The notes: a model not told the origin generated them from the letters alone. A stretch of DNA of 64,000 nt from Escherichia sp. E4742 (GCF_005843885.1 NZ_CP040443.1:2294001-2358000), one strand, 5' to 3'; counted from the first letter of the stretch, positions 25,374 through 35,277 are shown. A program made the numbers and translations.

Positions 25374-26329
25374 CCCCCGGTGGCGAGCCGAATGCAGTTT
25401 GTATGGCCTGCCATCTTCAAACGATTGAGGGTGTTGTCAGCGTTCTCTTTGCCTTTCACCGGCCCGATGACCACACGATTCCAGCCATTGTTGGTGGTAA
25501 TTTTCGAGTCAAAGCCTTCGAAAGCCAACTGCGCACGTACAGTCTCAGCCTGTTCAGCACCTTTAAATGAACCGCACTGAACCATCCAGCGACGTTCATC
25601 TTTTTTCTCCGCTGTTGGTTTCGGCGCTTCAGCCGCGCGTGCTACTGGTGCGGCCTGCTGTGGCTTCGGCTGCGAGGTTGTATGCGCAGGCGTTTGCAGC
25701 AGATCCTGGTACGGTTGCTGGGTAGAAGCCGGTTTAGACTGGCGCGGTTGCGCCTGTACAGGCGCGGCTTGCGACGTACGCGTCTGTTGCTTCCAGCTTT
25801 GCTCGGTCGTACGCGACTGCTGAGCCAGACGTTGCTGTTCCGCTAACTGCTGCGCCTGACGCTGGCGTTGCAGCGTTTGCTGGCGCTGTTCCGGCGTCTG
25901 CTCATTCCACGGGACTTCGGCAAGCTGCGTTGGTTGCTGACGCATATCAGCCTGCATTTGTTCAAGAAGCTGGCGCTGCTCCGGAGTCAACTGATCCGGC
26001 GTTTTCACTTCGCCGCCAGCAGACGGTTCTGTTGGCGCACGCACGCCCGGCTGGCGACTTTCCAGCTCTTTAATGTAGCGCCAACGTTCTTCCGGTTTCG
26101 GAGGTAGTCCGTTTCCGGTCACTTTCTGGCTTTGCAGCGTCTCAGACTCTTCTTTCTTGTGGTGCGTAATGAAGTACAGACCCCCGATAAAGGTCACAAG
26201 AACGGCTGCAGCAATAGCGACCATTGCGGGAGAAACCGCAGGCATATTTCGTTGCTTTTTCCGTGAGGTGCTCTTTTTTCGCCGCGAAGGTGCCGGTTGG
26301 CTGCGGCGTACATAATCTCGTTGTGCCAC
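25370..26329 (-). CDS. ftsN: Cell-division protein FtsN
   Basis: A 319-residue bitopic division protein. A short cytoplasmic head (AQRDYVRRSQPAPSRRKKS, which contacts FtsA) precedes one membrane helix (about 33-54), then a short essential helical region, a long Gln-rich low-complexity linker (about 110-240) and the C-terminal SPOR domain (from RRWMVQCGSFKGAEQAE, about 243-319) that binds denuded septal glycan. It triggers septal peptidoglycan synthesis. Full length. Confidence 0.98.
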   Translation of the reverse strand: MAQRDYVRRSQPAPSRRKKSTSRKKQRNMPAVSPAMVAIAAAVLVTFIGGLYFITHHKKEESETLQSQKVTGNGLPPKPEERWRYIKELESRQPGVRAPTEPSAGGEVKTPDQLTPEQRQLLEQMQADMRQQPTQLAEVPWNEQTPEQRQQTLQRQRQAQQLAEQQRLAQQSRTTEQSWKQQTRTSQAAPVQAQPRQSKPASTQQPYQDLLQTPAHTTSQPKPQQAAPVARAAEAPKPTAEKKDERRWMVQCGSFKGAEQAETVRAQLAFEGFDSKITTNNGWNRVVIGPVKGKENADNTLNRLKMAGHTNCIRLATGG

Positions 26330-26420
26330 TATCGTTTCGCTGTATTTATTCGTTCGTCAGCCCGCCATGTTACTTAAGCGGCGGGCCTTTGACCAGTCAC
26401 GGAAGCCTTAAAGGTTTACT

Positions 26421-27446
26421 TTAAGATAACGTGCGCGTCGATCCCCGGATAATAAGCTCGCAGTCCATTAAACGTGAGCCGCTTCCGACCGTTTGCCCCT
26501 GCATTTGATCAAGCAGTAACAGCATAGCTTCCCGACCAATTTCGTAGCGCGGCTGTGCAATGGTTGTCAGCGGCGGATCGCAAAATTGTGTCAGGTCGAT
26601 GTTGTCAAAACCGATTATGGAAAGGTCGTCAGGGACTTTCAGCCCCTGGCGTTTCGCCTGAGAAAGTGCGCCGAGAGCCATTACATCGCTATGACAGAAG
26701 ACGGCAGTTGGCGGTTGCGGAAGGTCGAGCAGCTGTTGCATGGCTTTACTTCCGGCTTCGAAGGTGAAGTCGCCCCGGGCGATATATTGCGGATCAACCA
26801 TAATGCCGCAGCGACGCAGTGCCTGGACGTAGCCTTGTAGACGGTAGTGACACAATGGCATCTCTTCGGGGCCGGCAATACAGCCAATCAGTTTATGCCC
26901 TTGTTCATACAGATAATTTACGGCATCAAAGGCAGCGGTCAGGTTGTCGATATGAACCGTAGGCAGTTCCAGCTCTGGTGCAAATTCGTTCGCCATCACC
27001 ATCGGCGGCAGATTACGCTGTTCCTCTATGCTTGCATCAAACGGCAGCCTTGAACCCAGCAGCAACATGCCATCAATTTGTTTGGTGATGATCAAGTCGA
27101 TAAAGGTCTTTTCCTGCTGATTTTGGTGTGCGCAGTCGCCAATCAGTACCAGATATCCATGACTTGCCGCCGTGACTTCGATACCGCGAATAATTTCGCT
27201 AAAGAAGGGGTCGCAGATATCCGGGACAATCACCAGAATCGTTCGGGATTCATTACGCTTAGCGTTACGCCCCAGTGGCTGCGGAAAATAACCCACTTCC
27301 CGGGCCGCTTTTTCAACCCGATTACGGGTGGCCTGGGAGACTTTATCTGGATTCATTAATGCTCGGGAGACGGTCGCTGTAGAGACTTTTGCCTTCAGGG
27401 CAACGTCTTTCATGGTTGCGGCAGTTTCCTGCTTCTTCGCTTTCAC
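26421..27446 (-). CDS. cytR: Cytidine-responsive LacI-family repressor CytR
   Basis: A 341-residue repressor with N-terminal HTH (TMKDVALKAKVSTATVSRALMNPDKVS) and a periplasmic-binding-protein-like effector domain. It represses nucleoside uptake and catabolic genes together with CRP and is relieved by cytidine. The start chosen is GTG at 27446 because the GAGGAG of the leader is seven bases before it; a GTG six bases earlier would touch that site. Monocistronic. Confidence 0.96.
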   Translation of the reverse strand: MKAKKQETAATMKDVALKAKVSTATVSRALMNPDKVSQATRNRVEKAAREVGYFPQPLGRNAKRNESRTILVIVPDICDPFFSEIIRGIEVTAASHGYLVLIGDCAHQNQQEKTFIDLIITKQIDGMLLLGSRLPFDASIEEQRNLPPMVMANEFAPELELPTVHIDNLTAAFDAVNYLYEQGHKLIGCIAGPEEMPLCHYRLQGYVQALRRCGIMVDPQYIARGDFTFEAGSKAMQQLLDLPQPPTAVFCHSDVMALGALSQAKRQGLKVPDDLSIIGFDNIDLTQFCDPPLTTIAQPRYEIGREAMLLLLDQMQGQTVGSGSRLMDCELIIRGSTRTLS

Positions 27447-27601
27447 ACTCACTCCTCGCCTGGCACGTCAGGCGTACTACATCCGTGTTTACTTCATATC
27501 GGCAACATTTTTAGCAGATAGCGCGTGAAAACGGTTACAGAATTTTCATGAAAAGTGTGATGAATATTTAATTTTTCGATCCGCCTCGCATCGTTAGCGG
27601 T

Positions 27602-29800
27602 TTAACCCTCAATAGGATCGACATCCAGCACCCATTTCACTTTTCGTGAATCTGGTATTGTATTAATAAGCGCCAGCGTACCGTTAATGATGTGCTGTAA
27701 ACGCACGCGGGAAGGGTGTTGTAGCAGGATCTGCCAGCGCCAGCGACCGCCACGTTTGGGTGCCAGTGCCGGAACCGGGCCGAGAACCCACAGTTTGTCA
27801 TCCGCCAGCGGACTGGAGAGGATGAGATTTCGCAACTGTTGCAGGAACAGCGGCGCGTGCTGATTGTTATGATCTTCCGCGCGCACAATCACGTGGCTGG
27901 TCCACGGTGGTAGTTGCATCATTCGCCGCTCGGCCAACGCCTGTTCCGCAAAAGCGTCATAACCTTTATACAGCAAGGTTTGTAAGAGAGGATGTTCCGG
28001 ATGGTGCGTTTGCAGCACCACTTCGCCTTGTTTACCTGCGCGTCCGGCACGGCCTGCCACCTGGGTGTATAGCTGGGCAAAACGCTCCGCCGAGCGAAAA
28101 TCGGCAGAAAACAGCGCGCCGTCCACGTCCAGTAACGCCACAAGTGTGACATCCGGAAAGTGGTGGCCTTTCGCCAGCATTTGCGTGCCAATCAAAATCC
28201 GCGCGCCGCCGCGATGCACTTCTGCCAGTTGTTGCTCCAACGCGCCTTTACGGCTGGTTGTATCGCGGTCGATACGTGAAATGGCTACACCAGGGAAAAG
28301 CGGCGCTAACGTCTGTTCAAGTTGTTCTGTTCCCAGACCCACCGGCACCAGATGGGTAGAGCCGCAGGACGGACACTGGCGCGGCACTGGGCGCTGGCTG
28401 TCGCAGTGGTGGCAGCGCAGATGCTGCTGCGCCTGATGCAACGTGTAGTAGTGATCGCAACGTGGACATTCGGCAATCCAGCCGCAGTCGTGGCACAGCA
28501 GTGCAGGCGCAAAACCACGACGGTTCAGAAAGAGGATGACCTGGTTATCGGCCTGTAAATGCTGGCGCATACGGGTGATTAACGCCGGAGCCAGCCCTGC
28601 CTGCACCTTCTGACCTTTTAAATCCAGCACGTGTTGAATTGCCGGACGCGCATTACCCGCCCGACGTGTCAGGCGCAGCAGGCGGTATTTTTTCTGCTGC
28701 ACGTTGCATAGCGTTTCGAGTGCGGGCGTTGCCGAACCGAGAATTATCGGGATTTGCTCGCTGTGCGCGCGATACACCGCCAGGTCGCGGGCATGGTAGC
28801 GCCAGCCTTCTTGTTGCTTGTAAGAACTGTCATGCTCTTCATCGATGACAATCACACCGAGATTTTTAAACGGCGTAAACAGCGCGGAGCGAGTGCCAAT
28901 CACAATCGCCGCCTCGCCATTTTTCGCTTTCAGCCACGCCGAAAGGCGTTCGCTGTCATTCAGGCCGGAATGCAGAACTTCCACTGGCGCATTAAACCGT
29001 TCACGAAAACGGGCGATCGTCTGGGGAGTCAGGCCGATTTCCGGCACCATCACCAGCGCCTGCTTGCCCTGAGCAAGCACGTTTTCCAGTACGCTTAGAT
29101 AAACTTCTGTTTTACCGGAGCCGGTAACGCCCGCCAGCAGCCATGCGGAAAAGGTATCCGCTGCGCTATGAATTGCGCCAACGGCGGTGGCTTGTTCGGT
29201 ATTCAGCCGTAGACGTTCGCCAGTAACAGCATAGTTCGTTCGCCAGTCGCTAAACTCCGGCGTTTCGCTTGCCAGCTCGCAAAGACCTTTTTTGCGCAGC
29301 GCCTGTAGTGCGGCATCGTTGAATTCAAGTTCCGCTACCTGGTCACGCCAGATTTTCCCTTGTCGCAACGCCGCCAGCGCCTGTTGTTGCTTTGGCGAAC
29401 GTTTCAGGCTGTTGATATCCATCGCCTGGCCTTGCTCGGTAGCAAACCAGTACCACCTGGGCGCGTTCGCCGCAGGCCGCCCCTGGCGCAATAAAATCGG
29501 CAAGGCATGAAACAATACATCGCCAATTGGATGATGATAGTAATCCGCCGCCCAAAGCAGTAAGCGCCAGACGGAACTGGAAAAAACGGGTTCACTGTCC
29601 AGCACTTCTACTACGGTTTTCAGTTCGTTGAGCGGCAACTCGCTGACGTCGCTAACTGACACGACAATCCCGATGCGCTCCTGCTGTTTGCCAAACGGCA
29701 CGCGCACGCGACACCCGGCTTTAACCGTCATGCCTTCTGGCAGGAGATAGTCAAAGGTGCGGGGAAGCGGAACGGGCAAGGCAACGTGGGCAACGGGCAT
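27602..29800 (-). CDS. priA: Primosomal replication helicase PriA
   Basis: A 732-residue superfamily 2 helicase that restarts stalled forks. It has an N-terminal 3'-end-binding domain, Walker A GVTGSGKTEVYL (about residues 224-235), DEEH box (VIVIDEEHDSSYKQQEGWR), and a zinc-binding cysteine cluster (CHDCGWIAECPRCDHYYTLH...LRCHHCDSQRPVPRQCPSCGS). Start ATG 29800 (MPVAHVALPVP); the 24-residue extension to 29872 has no ribosome site. Divergent from rpmE. Confidence 0.98.
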   Translation of the reverse strand: MPVAHVALPVPLPRTFDYLLPEGMTVKAGCRVRVPFGKQQERIGIVVSVSDVSELPLNELKTVVEVLDSEPVFSSSVWRLLLWAADYYHHPIGDVLFHALPILLRQGRPAANAPRWYWFATEQGQAMDINSLKRSPKQQQALAALRQGKIWRDQVAELEFNDAALQALRKKGLCELASETPEFSDWRTNYAVTGERLRLNTEQATAVGAIHSAADTFSAWLLAGVTGSGKTEVYLSVLENVLAQGKQALVMVPEIGLTPQTIARFRERFNAPVEVLHSGLNDSERLSAWLKAKNGEAAIVIGTRSALFTPFKNLGVIVIDEEHDSSYKQQEGWRYHARDLAVYRAHSEQIPIILGSATPALETLCNVQQKKYRLLRLTRRAGNARPAIQHVLDLKGQKVQAGLAPALITRMRQHLQADNQVILFLNRRGFAPALLCHDCGWIAECPRCDHYYTLHQAQQHLRCHHCDSQRPVPRQCPSCGSTHLVPVGLGTEQLEQTLAPLFPGVAISRIDRDTTSRKGALEQQLAEVHRGGARILIGTQMLAKGHHFPDVTLVALLDVDGALFSADFRSAERFAQLYTQVAGRAGRAGKQGEVVLQTHHPEHPLLQTLLYKGYDAFAEQALAERRMMQLPPWTSHVIVRAEDHNNQHAPLFLQQLRNLILSSPLADDKLWVLGPVPALAPKRGGRWRWQILLQHPSRVRLQHIINGTLALINTIPDSRKVKWVLDVDPIEG

Positions 29801-30003
29801 AGCATCATCCTGACTTGAAATTCGGTGGAACAGTATACACATTGCGGTAGAGGAGTGCGGATCAGTTTGCATACGCTGGTTAATTTCTGTATGATTCGGC
29901 GCCTTTGATACGAAATGATCGTATTGAAACTATACTTTAAACATCGCGTGGTGTCTGGCGTTAGGGCTGGAAGAGCGACGCGGCCTTAAACCGAGGTTTT
30001 CCC

Positions 30004-30216
30004 ATGAAAAAAGATATTCACCCGAAATACGAAGAAATTACTGCTAGCTGCTCTTGCGGTAACGTAATGAAAATCCGCTCCACCGTTGGTCATGACCTGA
30101 ACCTCGACGTGTGCAGCAAGTGCCACCCGTTCTTCACTGGCAAACAGCGTGATGTTGCTACCGGTGGCCGTGTTGACCGCTTCAACAAGCGTTTCAGCAT
30201 CCCGGGCAGCAAATAA
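30004..30216 (+). CDS. rpmE: 50S ribosomal protein L31 RpmE (zinc-binding form)
   Basis: A 70-residue ribosomal protein bridging the two subunits. It carries the zinc ligands Cys16 and Cys18 (SCSCGN) and Cys37 and Cys40 (CSKCHPF), so it is the zinc-containing form replaced by YkgM under zinc starvation. Start ATG 30004 follows CCGAGG. Strong terminator at 30231-30256. The pgt locus begins immediately after it. Confidence 0.98.
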   Translation: MKKDIHPKYEEITASCSCGNVMKIRSTVGHDLNLDVCSKCHPFFTGKQRDVATGGRVDRFNKRFSIPGSK

Positions 30217-30230
30217 GACCGGATTTCCGA

Positions 30231-30256
30231 AAAAAGCGCCGAACGGCGCTTTTTTT
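30231..30256 (+). terminator. rpmE terminator
   Basis: AAAAAGCGCC (30231-30240), loop GAAC, GGCGC and seven T (30250-30256). It separates rpmE from the convergent pgtA, whose stop is at 30298. Confidence 0.92.
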
Positions 30257-30297
30257 GTGCCTGAAAACTTTCATTAGCAGGGTAACGGATTGGATCT

Positions 30298-31560
30298 CTA
30301 TCTTTCCTTTACATCGCGAAAATCCATTTTATCAATACCGTATTTTTTCATGCGCAAATACAGCTTTTTTCTGGGGATCTGAAAGTAATCGGCAACGTCG
30401 TTGATACGTCCCTGGAAGAAGTTGAGTGCATCAATAATTATTTGTCTTTCATAGCTTTCTACACGTTCATCAAGTGGTGTTGGATCAGCATCCATCATCT
30501 GCAAACTGACTGAATCGTCCAGCATTAAAACACCCACAGCCACCAATTCTGCTGCATTTATTAATTCAATGATATTACCGGGCCAGGTTCGCGCCATCAG
30601 TCGCTTATAAAACGTTTTCCCCAGCAGCGGTTGTTGGCGATTTAATCGTTTACAGGTGAGAGTCAGATAATGGTGAAAAATAGGCTCAATATCCCCCGGG
30701 CGTTGACTTAGCGGTGGGCATTCGATGTGGGTAAGTGAAAAAAGAAAATACAATGCGGGAATAATTTTTTGTGTGGCGGCAAGTGCAGCCAGAGGGCTTT
30801 GATTAACAACAATCAGACGAAACGATCGATCCTGTGGGCGTTCCTGGAGTTGAATCAAGAGACGCTGATTTTCTTGCGTTAAATATTCAAGTTCTTTTAA
30901 TAACAGCGTGCCACCTTTTGCTTCTTCCACCCATTCTTCCAGTGGTTGCTGACTATTAGCGCTGAGTGTGCGTTCAATTAAAGGCCTTTCCTTGCGAGAA
31001 CTAAATTGGTGAAGATAATGGGCGGCTAATGTTCTGCCGGTTCCAGGTTCGCCGTAAAAACAGACGGGAAGATCGGTTTCTGCCAGAGTTTCAAGCTGCT
31101 GACGAGTCTGACGAACCCAGCCACTGTTACCAATTAAGTGCCGATTAAATTGCGCTCGTCGCCATTTTTTTTGTTCCAGATAATCTTCACGCTCTGCCAG
31201 CGCTTTTTCGATAAGCGATAAAAATTGTTCCGGATTAATCGGTTTTTGCAGGAAATCCCACGCTCCTTTTTTTACCGCTTCAACGGCCATTGGGACATCT
31301 CCGTGGCCGGTGATCATCAGAATGGGAAGATTAGGATCGATCAGCATTATTTTTTCCAGCAGCATAATGCCTGAAATATCCGGCATGCAAACGTCGCATA
31401 CCACGATTCCTTCCCAGGTATCTTGCAGCAATTGCAGCGCTTCTGAAGGGTTGCTACAGGTACATACTGCATAGCCCTCTTGCTGTAAGAGAGAACTGTA
31501 GGCTTGCAGAACATCATTGTCGTCATCAATTAACAGAATTGTTGGGGTGGTATCTGTCAT
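30298..31560 (-). CDS. pgtA: PgtA-like response regulator with degenerate NtrC-type ATPase
   Basis: A 420-residue regulator similar to Salmonella PgtA, which activates phosphoglycerate uptake. The receiver domain has Asp56 (GIVVCDVCMP) and TGHGDVPMAVEAVKKGAWDFLQKP. The central AAA+ domain is degraded: Walker A reads GEPGTGRT (170-177, Lys replaced by Arg), Walker B reads GGTLLLKELEYL without the Asp-Glu pair, and the GAFTGA loop needed for sigma-54 contact is absent. The C-terminal Fis-type HTH is intact (GRINDVADYFQIPRKKLYLRMKKYGI). Start ATG 31560, two bases after the pgtB stop. Last gene of pgtC-pgtB-pgtA. Confidence 0.88.
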   Translation of the reverse strand: MTDTTPTILLIDDDNDVLQAYSSLLQQEGYAVCTCSNPSEALQLLQDTWEGIVVCDVCMPDISGIMLLEKIMLIDPNLPILMITGHGDVPMAVEAVKKGAWDFLQKPINPEQFLSLIEKALAEREDYLEQKKWRRAQFNRHLIGNSGWVRQTRQQLETLAETDLPVCFYGEPGTGRTLAAHYLHQFSSRKERPLIERTLSANSQQPLEEWVEEAKGGTLLLKELEYLTQENQRLLIQLQERPQDRSFRLIVVNQSPLAALAATQKIIPALYFLFSLTHIECPPLSQRPGDIEPIFHHYLTLTCKRLNRQQPLLGKTFYKRLMARTWPGNIIELINAAELVAVGVLMLDDSVSLQMMDADPTPLDERVESYERQIIIDALNFFQGRINDVADYFQIPRKKLYLRMKKYGIDKMDFRDVKER

Positions 31561-31562
31561 GC

Positions 31563-33530
31563 TTAAAGTTTCCTGAAACGTAGAATAACCAGCGCATGGC
31601 GGTCGAGAGTTGACGCGATATATAACTCTCCCTGGCACTGGCGCATAATAGAATGACTAATCGAAAGACCAATACCCAAACCTACAGCTTTGTCAGTCGT
31701 AAACGGTGTTAATAGTCGATCAGCCAGAAGCACTGGCCAGCCTTTTCCATTATCAGCAATATAGAGCGTTAACGTGGTGTCTTCTTCTTCAAAGTTAATG
31801 GTTATTATGGGCGGTTTTTCCTGACTGGCTTCCAGGGCATTCGTAAATAAATTAACTAAAACTTGTTGAATCAAAACATCGTCGCCATAAACGGCAGGAA
31901 AATTATCCGGGTAGTGAAGAGATGCTTTCAGTGGTCGATGTTTTAATGCCAGAAGCTCCCAGGATGAATAAATTACCTGCTGTAAATTAATTGCTCCACC
32001 TACGAGTTCACTATCGCGTCGGCGGGCGAAGTTTCGCAGTCGTTTAACGATATTATCCATGCGCTCAACCAGCGATCGCATCGTAACGATATAGTTTTTC
32101 GCCAAACCAGTGTCTTGTTGCTCTATAGCGCGATTGGCGCTGAACAGGTACATAGATAATGCATTAAGCGGTTGATTGATTTCATGTGCCAGTGTTGTCA
32201 TTGTCTGCCCAACCACGGCCAGTTTGGCGGTTTGGATCAATTCACTTTGTGCTGTTCGCAGATTTTTTTCTGTCGCGATTCGATCACAGATTTCCTGCCC
32301 CAGTTGACGTTGCTGCTGATTAATTTGCTCTATCGTTTGGCGGAGTAGGTTGGCAATTCTGCCAAGCTCATCATTGCCGGAGACTGGAATATCTGCATCG
32401 AGTTCACCGTTACTTAATTTGACGACGGCATCATTCAGTAAGCGAAAACGGCGGATCATCCTTGGCCGAATGTAGAAGTAATTTACCAGAATAACGAACA
32501 GTAAGGCCGTCACCATAGCGGCAAAAATCAGTAGTCCACTGATTTGCATTATTTTTTCTAATCGCAGATTGAAAGTTTGTAGCTGTTGATGGCTATTACC
32601 CAGTTGCGTTTCTAATTGGCCGCGTATTTGCGTAAATACACGCTCTTTATCCCTGATAGTATTCATAAGGGTCTGTTGAGCCTGCTGCCAGGCGGCCAGA
32701 GTTCCGGGTAGATAATTTTGCTGTGTACCCAGTTCCCACAGGGAATAAACTGTCTGGTGTAATGTAATAGTGCTGGAATAAGAAGCTAACGACCGCACAT
32801 TTTCGTCAATGCTATGCTTCAAAAAATCCAGGTATTGAATATGTTGTTTTAACGACTCGGTATCATTGTTATGCGTGTTAAGCATCTCCTTTAAGGTACT
32901 GACGATTTCAGTTTCTATATGTGAGAGTTCGAAAACGAGCTGTAACTCGTTTTGAATAGATTGCAGTGCATTTTGCAACCCCTGGTTTTCGTGAAGATCT
33001 TTCCGTTGGCTGAGTTGATTGAGCAATGATGATTGTTGCCAACTTAAATCCTGAGTCAGGGAGTTGAGTTCATTATTGAAATCGTCATGCAACCAGTTAA
33101 CTCTTGACGATATAACGTCGAGTTTTCCGTTTTCCTTATTATGTTCATTCAATGCCTTATCGAGATTGCCAAGCAATTTGCGACTACTGGCGACCTGTTG
33201 GTTAAGCGCACTTTGATGTACTGAATCAAGATGGGGATTAATTGACTGAATTTTTTGTAGCCGTTGTTCAATTTGCTCTCTTACCTGAAGGCGGCTATCG
33301 GTGTTGGTTGTCTGTTGTAGCTCATTGAATTCATTTACCAATGCCGTAAGGTTTTCTTCAAAAAGAAATGAAGCCTGAATTCGTGGGAAATAATCGTCAA
33401 GTGCGTAGCGAACCTGGGAATTTTGTTCATGCCAGGAATAAAGGCTAACTACACTAACGAATAGCGTAAGAACGGCACTAAAAACAAAGGCGAGACGCAA
33501 GCTCGTCCCGATAGTATGTAGTTGTTTCAC
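31563..33530 (-). CDS. pgtB: PgtB-like sensor histidine kinase of the phosphoglycerate system
   Basis: A 655-residue membrane kinase. Membrane segments at about 12-30 and 335-355 enclose a large periplasmic, mostly helical and coiled-coil region; a HAMP linker follows, then the H-box TTLAHEINQPLNALSMY (His near residue 450) and the ATPase boxes QVLVNLFTNALEASQ, ADNGKGWP and GLGIGLSISHSIM. In Salmonella PgtB and PgtC sense external phosphoglycerates and pass the signal to PgtA. Its start overlaps the pgtC stop by four bases. Confidence 0.88.
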   Translation of the reverse strand: MKQLHTIGTSLRLAFVFSAVLTLFVSVVSLYSWHEQNSQVRYALDDYFPRIQASFLFEENLTALVNEFNELQQTTNTDSRLQVREQIEQRLQKIQSINPHLDSVHQSALNQQVASSRKLLGNLDKALNEHNKENGKLDVISSRVNWLHDDFNNELNSLTQDLSWQQSSLLNQLSQRKDLHENQGLQNALQSIQNELQLVFELSHIETEIVSTLKEMLNTHNNDTESLKQHIQYLDFLKHSIDENVRSLASYSSTITLHQTVYSLWELGTQQNYLPGTLAAWQQAQQTLMNTIRDKERVFTQIRGQLETQLGNSHQQLQTFNLRLEKIMQISGLLIFAAMVTALLFVILVNYFYIRPRMIRRFRLLNDAVVKLSNGELDADIPVSGNDELGRIANLLRQTIEQINQQQRQLGQEICDRIATEKNLRTAQSELIQTAKLAVVGQTMTTLAHEINQPLNALSMYLFSANRAIEQQDTGLAKNYIVTMRSLVERMDNIVKRLRNFARRRDSELVGGAINLQQVIYSSWELLALKHRPLKASLHYPDNFPAVYGDDVLIQQVLVNLFTNALEASQEKPPIITINFEEEDTTLTLYIADNGKGWPVLLADRLLTPFTTDKAVGLGIGLSISHSIMRQCQGELYIASTLDRHALVILRFRKL

Positions 33531-34759
33531 TTTAATGACTCAAGTTGTGAATTCACTAATTGCTGCTGCTGCAGGAAAAACTGCTGCCATGCCATAATCT
33601 GGGCTTCACGAAAACCTGATTGCAGCTCGAATTGCTGTAGATATGTAGGATTAACAGACTGTTGCGGGGTAATGGGAACCGCGGTTAATAGTGCGCGCAC
33701 CTCTGGCAATGTCCGCTTAAGCCGATGTTCTGCGGCATATAATGCTTTCCAACTTTTCTGAAGCTCGGTAAGGCGAAAAGTAATCGCATAATCAAATAAC
33801 AATTGCACGAGCTTTTGGCGTTGCATGATCAACGGGTAATCAAGCGAAGGAGATGCAAATAACCGCATTTGTTGGTCAGCGAGTGGAGTGCCGGAGGGCA
33901 GAGGATATACCGGATACTTTCCTGAATCAGAATCGCTCAGTGCTTGTTGGCCTTCCGGACTCAACAAGAAATCAATAAAACGTCCCGCCTCTTGTGGATG
34001 ATTACTGCCTTCTGTAATGGCAATAAACATAGGCGCTGCGCGCGAGTTGGGGAAATAGCTGAAACGTAAAGTTGAATTATTAAGTAGTACATTAGCGTAA
34101 TTGTCGATTACCGGACCAGCGTCCCCCAGTCCTGTACTGATCTTATTTGCTACACCGAAGCTACGTGATGAAATGGTGGCGAGATTGCCGCCTATTTTCA
34201 GTAGTGTACTCCAACCGCTACTCCATCCTTGTTGTTGCAGGAGATCTTCAATCATCAGATGAGTAGTATCCGAACGAGAAGGACTGCTCATTAATAGCGT
34301 TCCTTGATAACGCGACTTACTTAATTCCTGCCATGACGTTGGCACAGGCTCTTTTTTGTCTTCCAGATGCGCCACATTGATAAGAATGCCGTAGCCCGAT
34401 ATGGCAACAGCAACGGTGGTTGAGCGAATGGATTCCGGTACTAACTTTCTACTTGTTTCTATTTGATTATTAAATGGCTGAAGCAGATTTTTACTTTGTA
34501 ACCGCTGTAGCAACATAGGGGATGAACTCAGTACCAGATCAATATTTTCACCCAATGGATTTTCCAGCAGGCGCTCAATAGATGCACTGGTTCGGTTGAG
34601 CGTACGGATTTTGGTTGCCTGTGGTTGCTTTTGCCATTGACTGATAATGTGTTCTGTCGCTTCCGAAGAAAGCGTTGTAGCAATCACTAATTCATGCGCT
34701 GAGGCAACGCTGCTATATAAAATCCAACAGATTAGCGCTCTTTGTATAATGCGAATCAT
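33527..34759 (-). CDS. pgtC: PgtC-like periplasmic solute-binding signal protein
   Basis: A 410-residue protein with a signal peptide (MIRIIQRALICWILYSSVASA, cleavage before HELVIA) and an extracellular-solute-binding fold like iron- and 2-aminoethylphosphonate-binding proteins (ATTLSSEATEHIISQWQ...; VAISGYGILINVAHLEDKKEPVPTSWQEL). The C-terminal part (about 310-410) is a Gln-rich helical extension not typical of transport binding proteins. In Salmonella PgtC is needed for induction of pgtP. First gene of pgtCBA, translationally coupled to pgtB. Confidence 0.85.
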   Translation of the reverse strand: MIRIIQRALICWILYSSVASAHELVIATTLSSEATEHIISQWQKQPQATKIRTLNRTSASIERLLENPLGENIDLVLSSSPMLLQRLQSKNLLQPFNNQIETSRKLVPESIRSTTVAVAISGYGILINVAHLEDKKEPVPTSWQELSKSRYQGTLLMSSPSRSDTTHLMIEDLLQQQGWSSGWSTLLKIGGNLATISSRSFGVANKISTGLGDAGPVIDNYANVLLNNSTLRFSYFPNSRAAPMFIAITEGSNHPQEAGRFIDFLLSPEGQQALSDSDSGKYPVYPLPSGTPLADQQMRLFASPSLDYPLIMQRQKLVQLLFDYAITFRLTELQKSWKALYAAEHRLKRTLPEVRALLTAVPITPQQSVNPTYLQQFELQSGFREAQIMAWQQFFLQQQQLVNSQLESLK

Positions 34760-34899
34760 GTCAAAAATCCCATTAATAAGAGATAAATTCCTGGGCTGTA
34801 ATCCATGTTGTTATCCATTAGTTAACATAAGCAACGAACTTCAAGCCATGTGTTTTTGTATTTGTAAATTATCATTAATTCGGCGAGCAACCAGCATTA

Positions 34900-35277
34900 C
34901 TATATCCGCAAGTGACTGTTACGGAAATGCTCATTAATTAATTTCCACATTTTCGCTCTCAGATTCAGGTTCTGACTGTATAGCAGTAAAAAATGAAATT
35001 TGTTATTGGCGGCTTCAGCCCATTTTTTTACCCGTTGAGGATGGTAATAACAAGCACTATCGTGAATAGGGTCATCTGCGGTGGCCTGATGCAAACTTAG
35101 CGCCTCAGTAATCATGACGGAGTTCCAGTCTTCAGAAACCATAAAAAAGGCTTTAATTCGATTACAAATCCGCGTGTTACGACGGGTATCCTGAAGGTGT
35201 TCAGACTCTGCTTTTTGTTGTGCGGTGATGAAGGTTTTCATGTTGTGCAGCATGGTTCTCTGGCATAACAAGAACAA
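34900..35277 (-). pseudogene. Internally deleted IS630-family transposase remnant
   Basis: A 125-residue frame. From Met13 (start 35241) it reads MKTFITAQQKAESEHLQDTRRN...ITEALSLHQATADDPI, which resembles the N-terminal HTH domain of one E. coli IS630-type transposase. It then jumps to YYHPQRVKKWAEAANNKFHFLLLYSQNLNLRAKMWKLINEHFRNS, which corresponds to the end of the catalytic domain where the family reads LPPYSPNLNPIERLWK. About 200 middle residues are missing and the last catalytic Glu is lost. So it is a dead fragment lying between pgtC and pgtP. Family call from memory of the motif. Confidence 0.7.
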
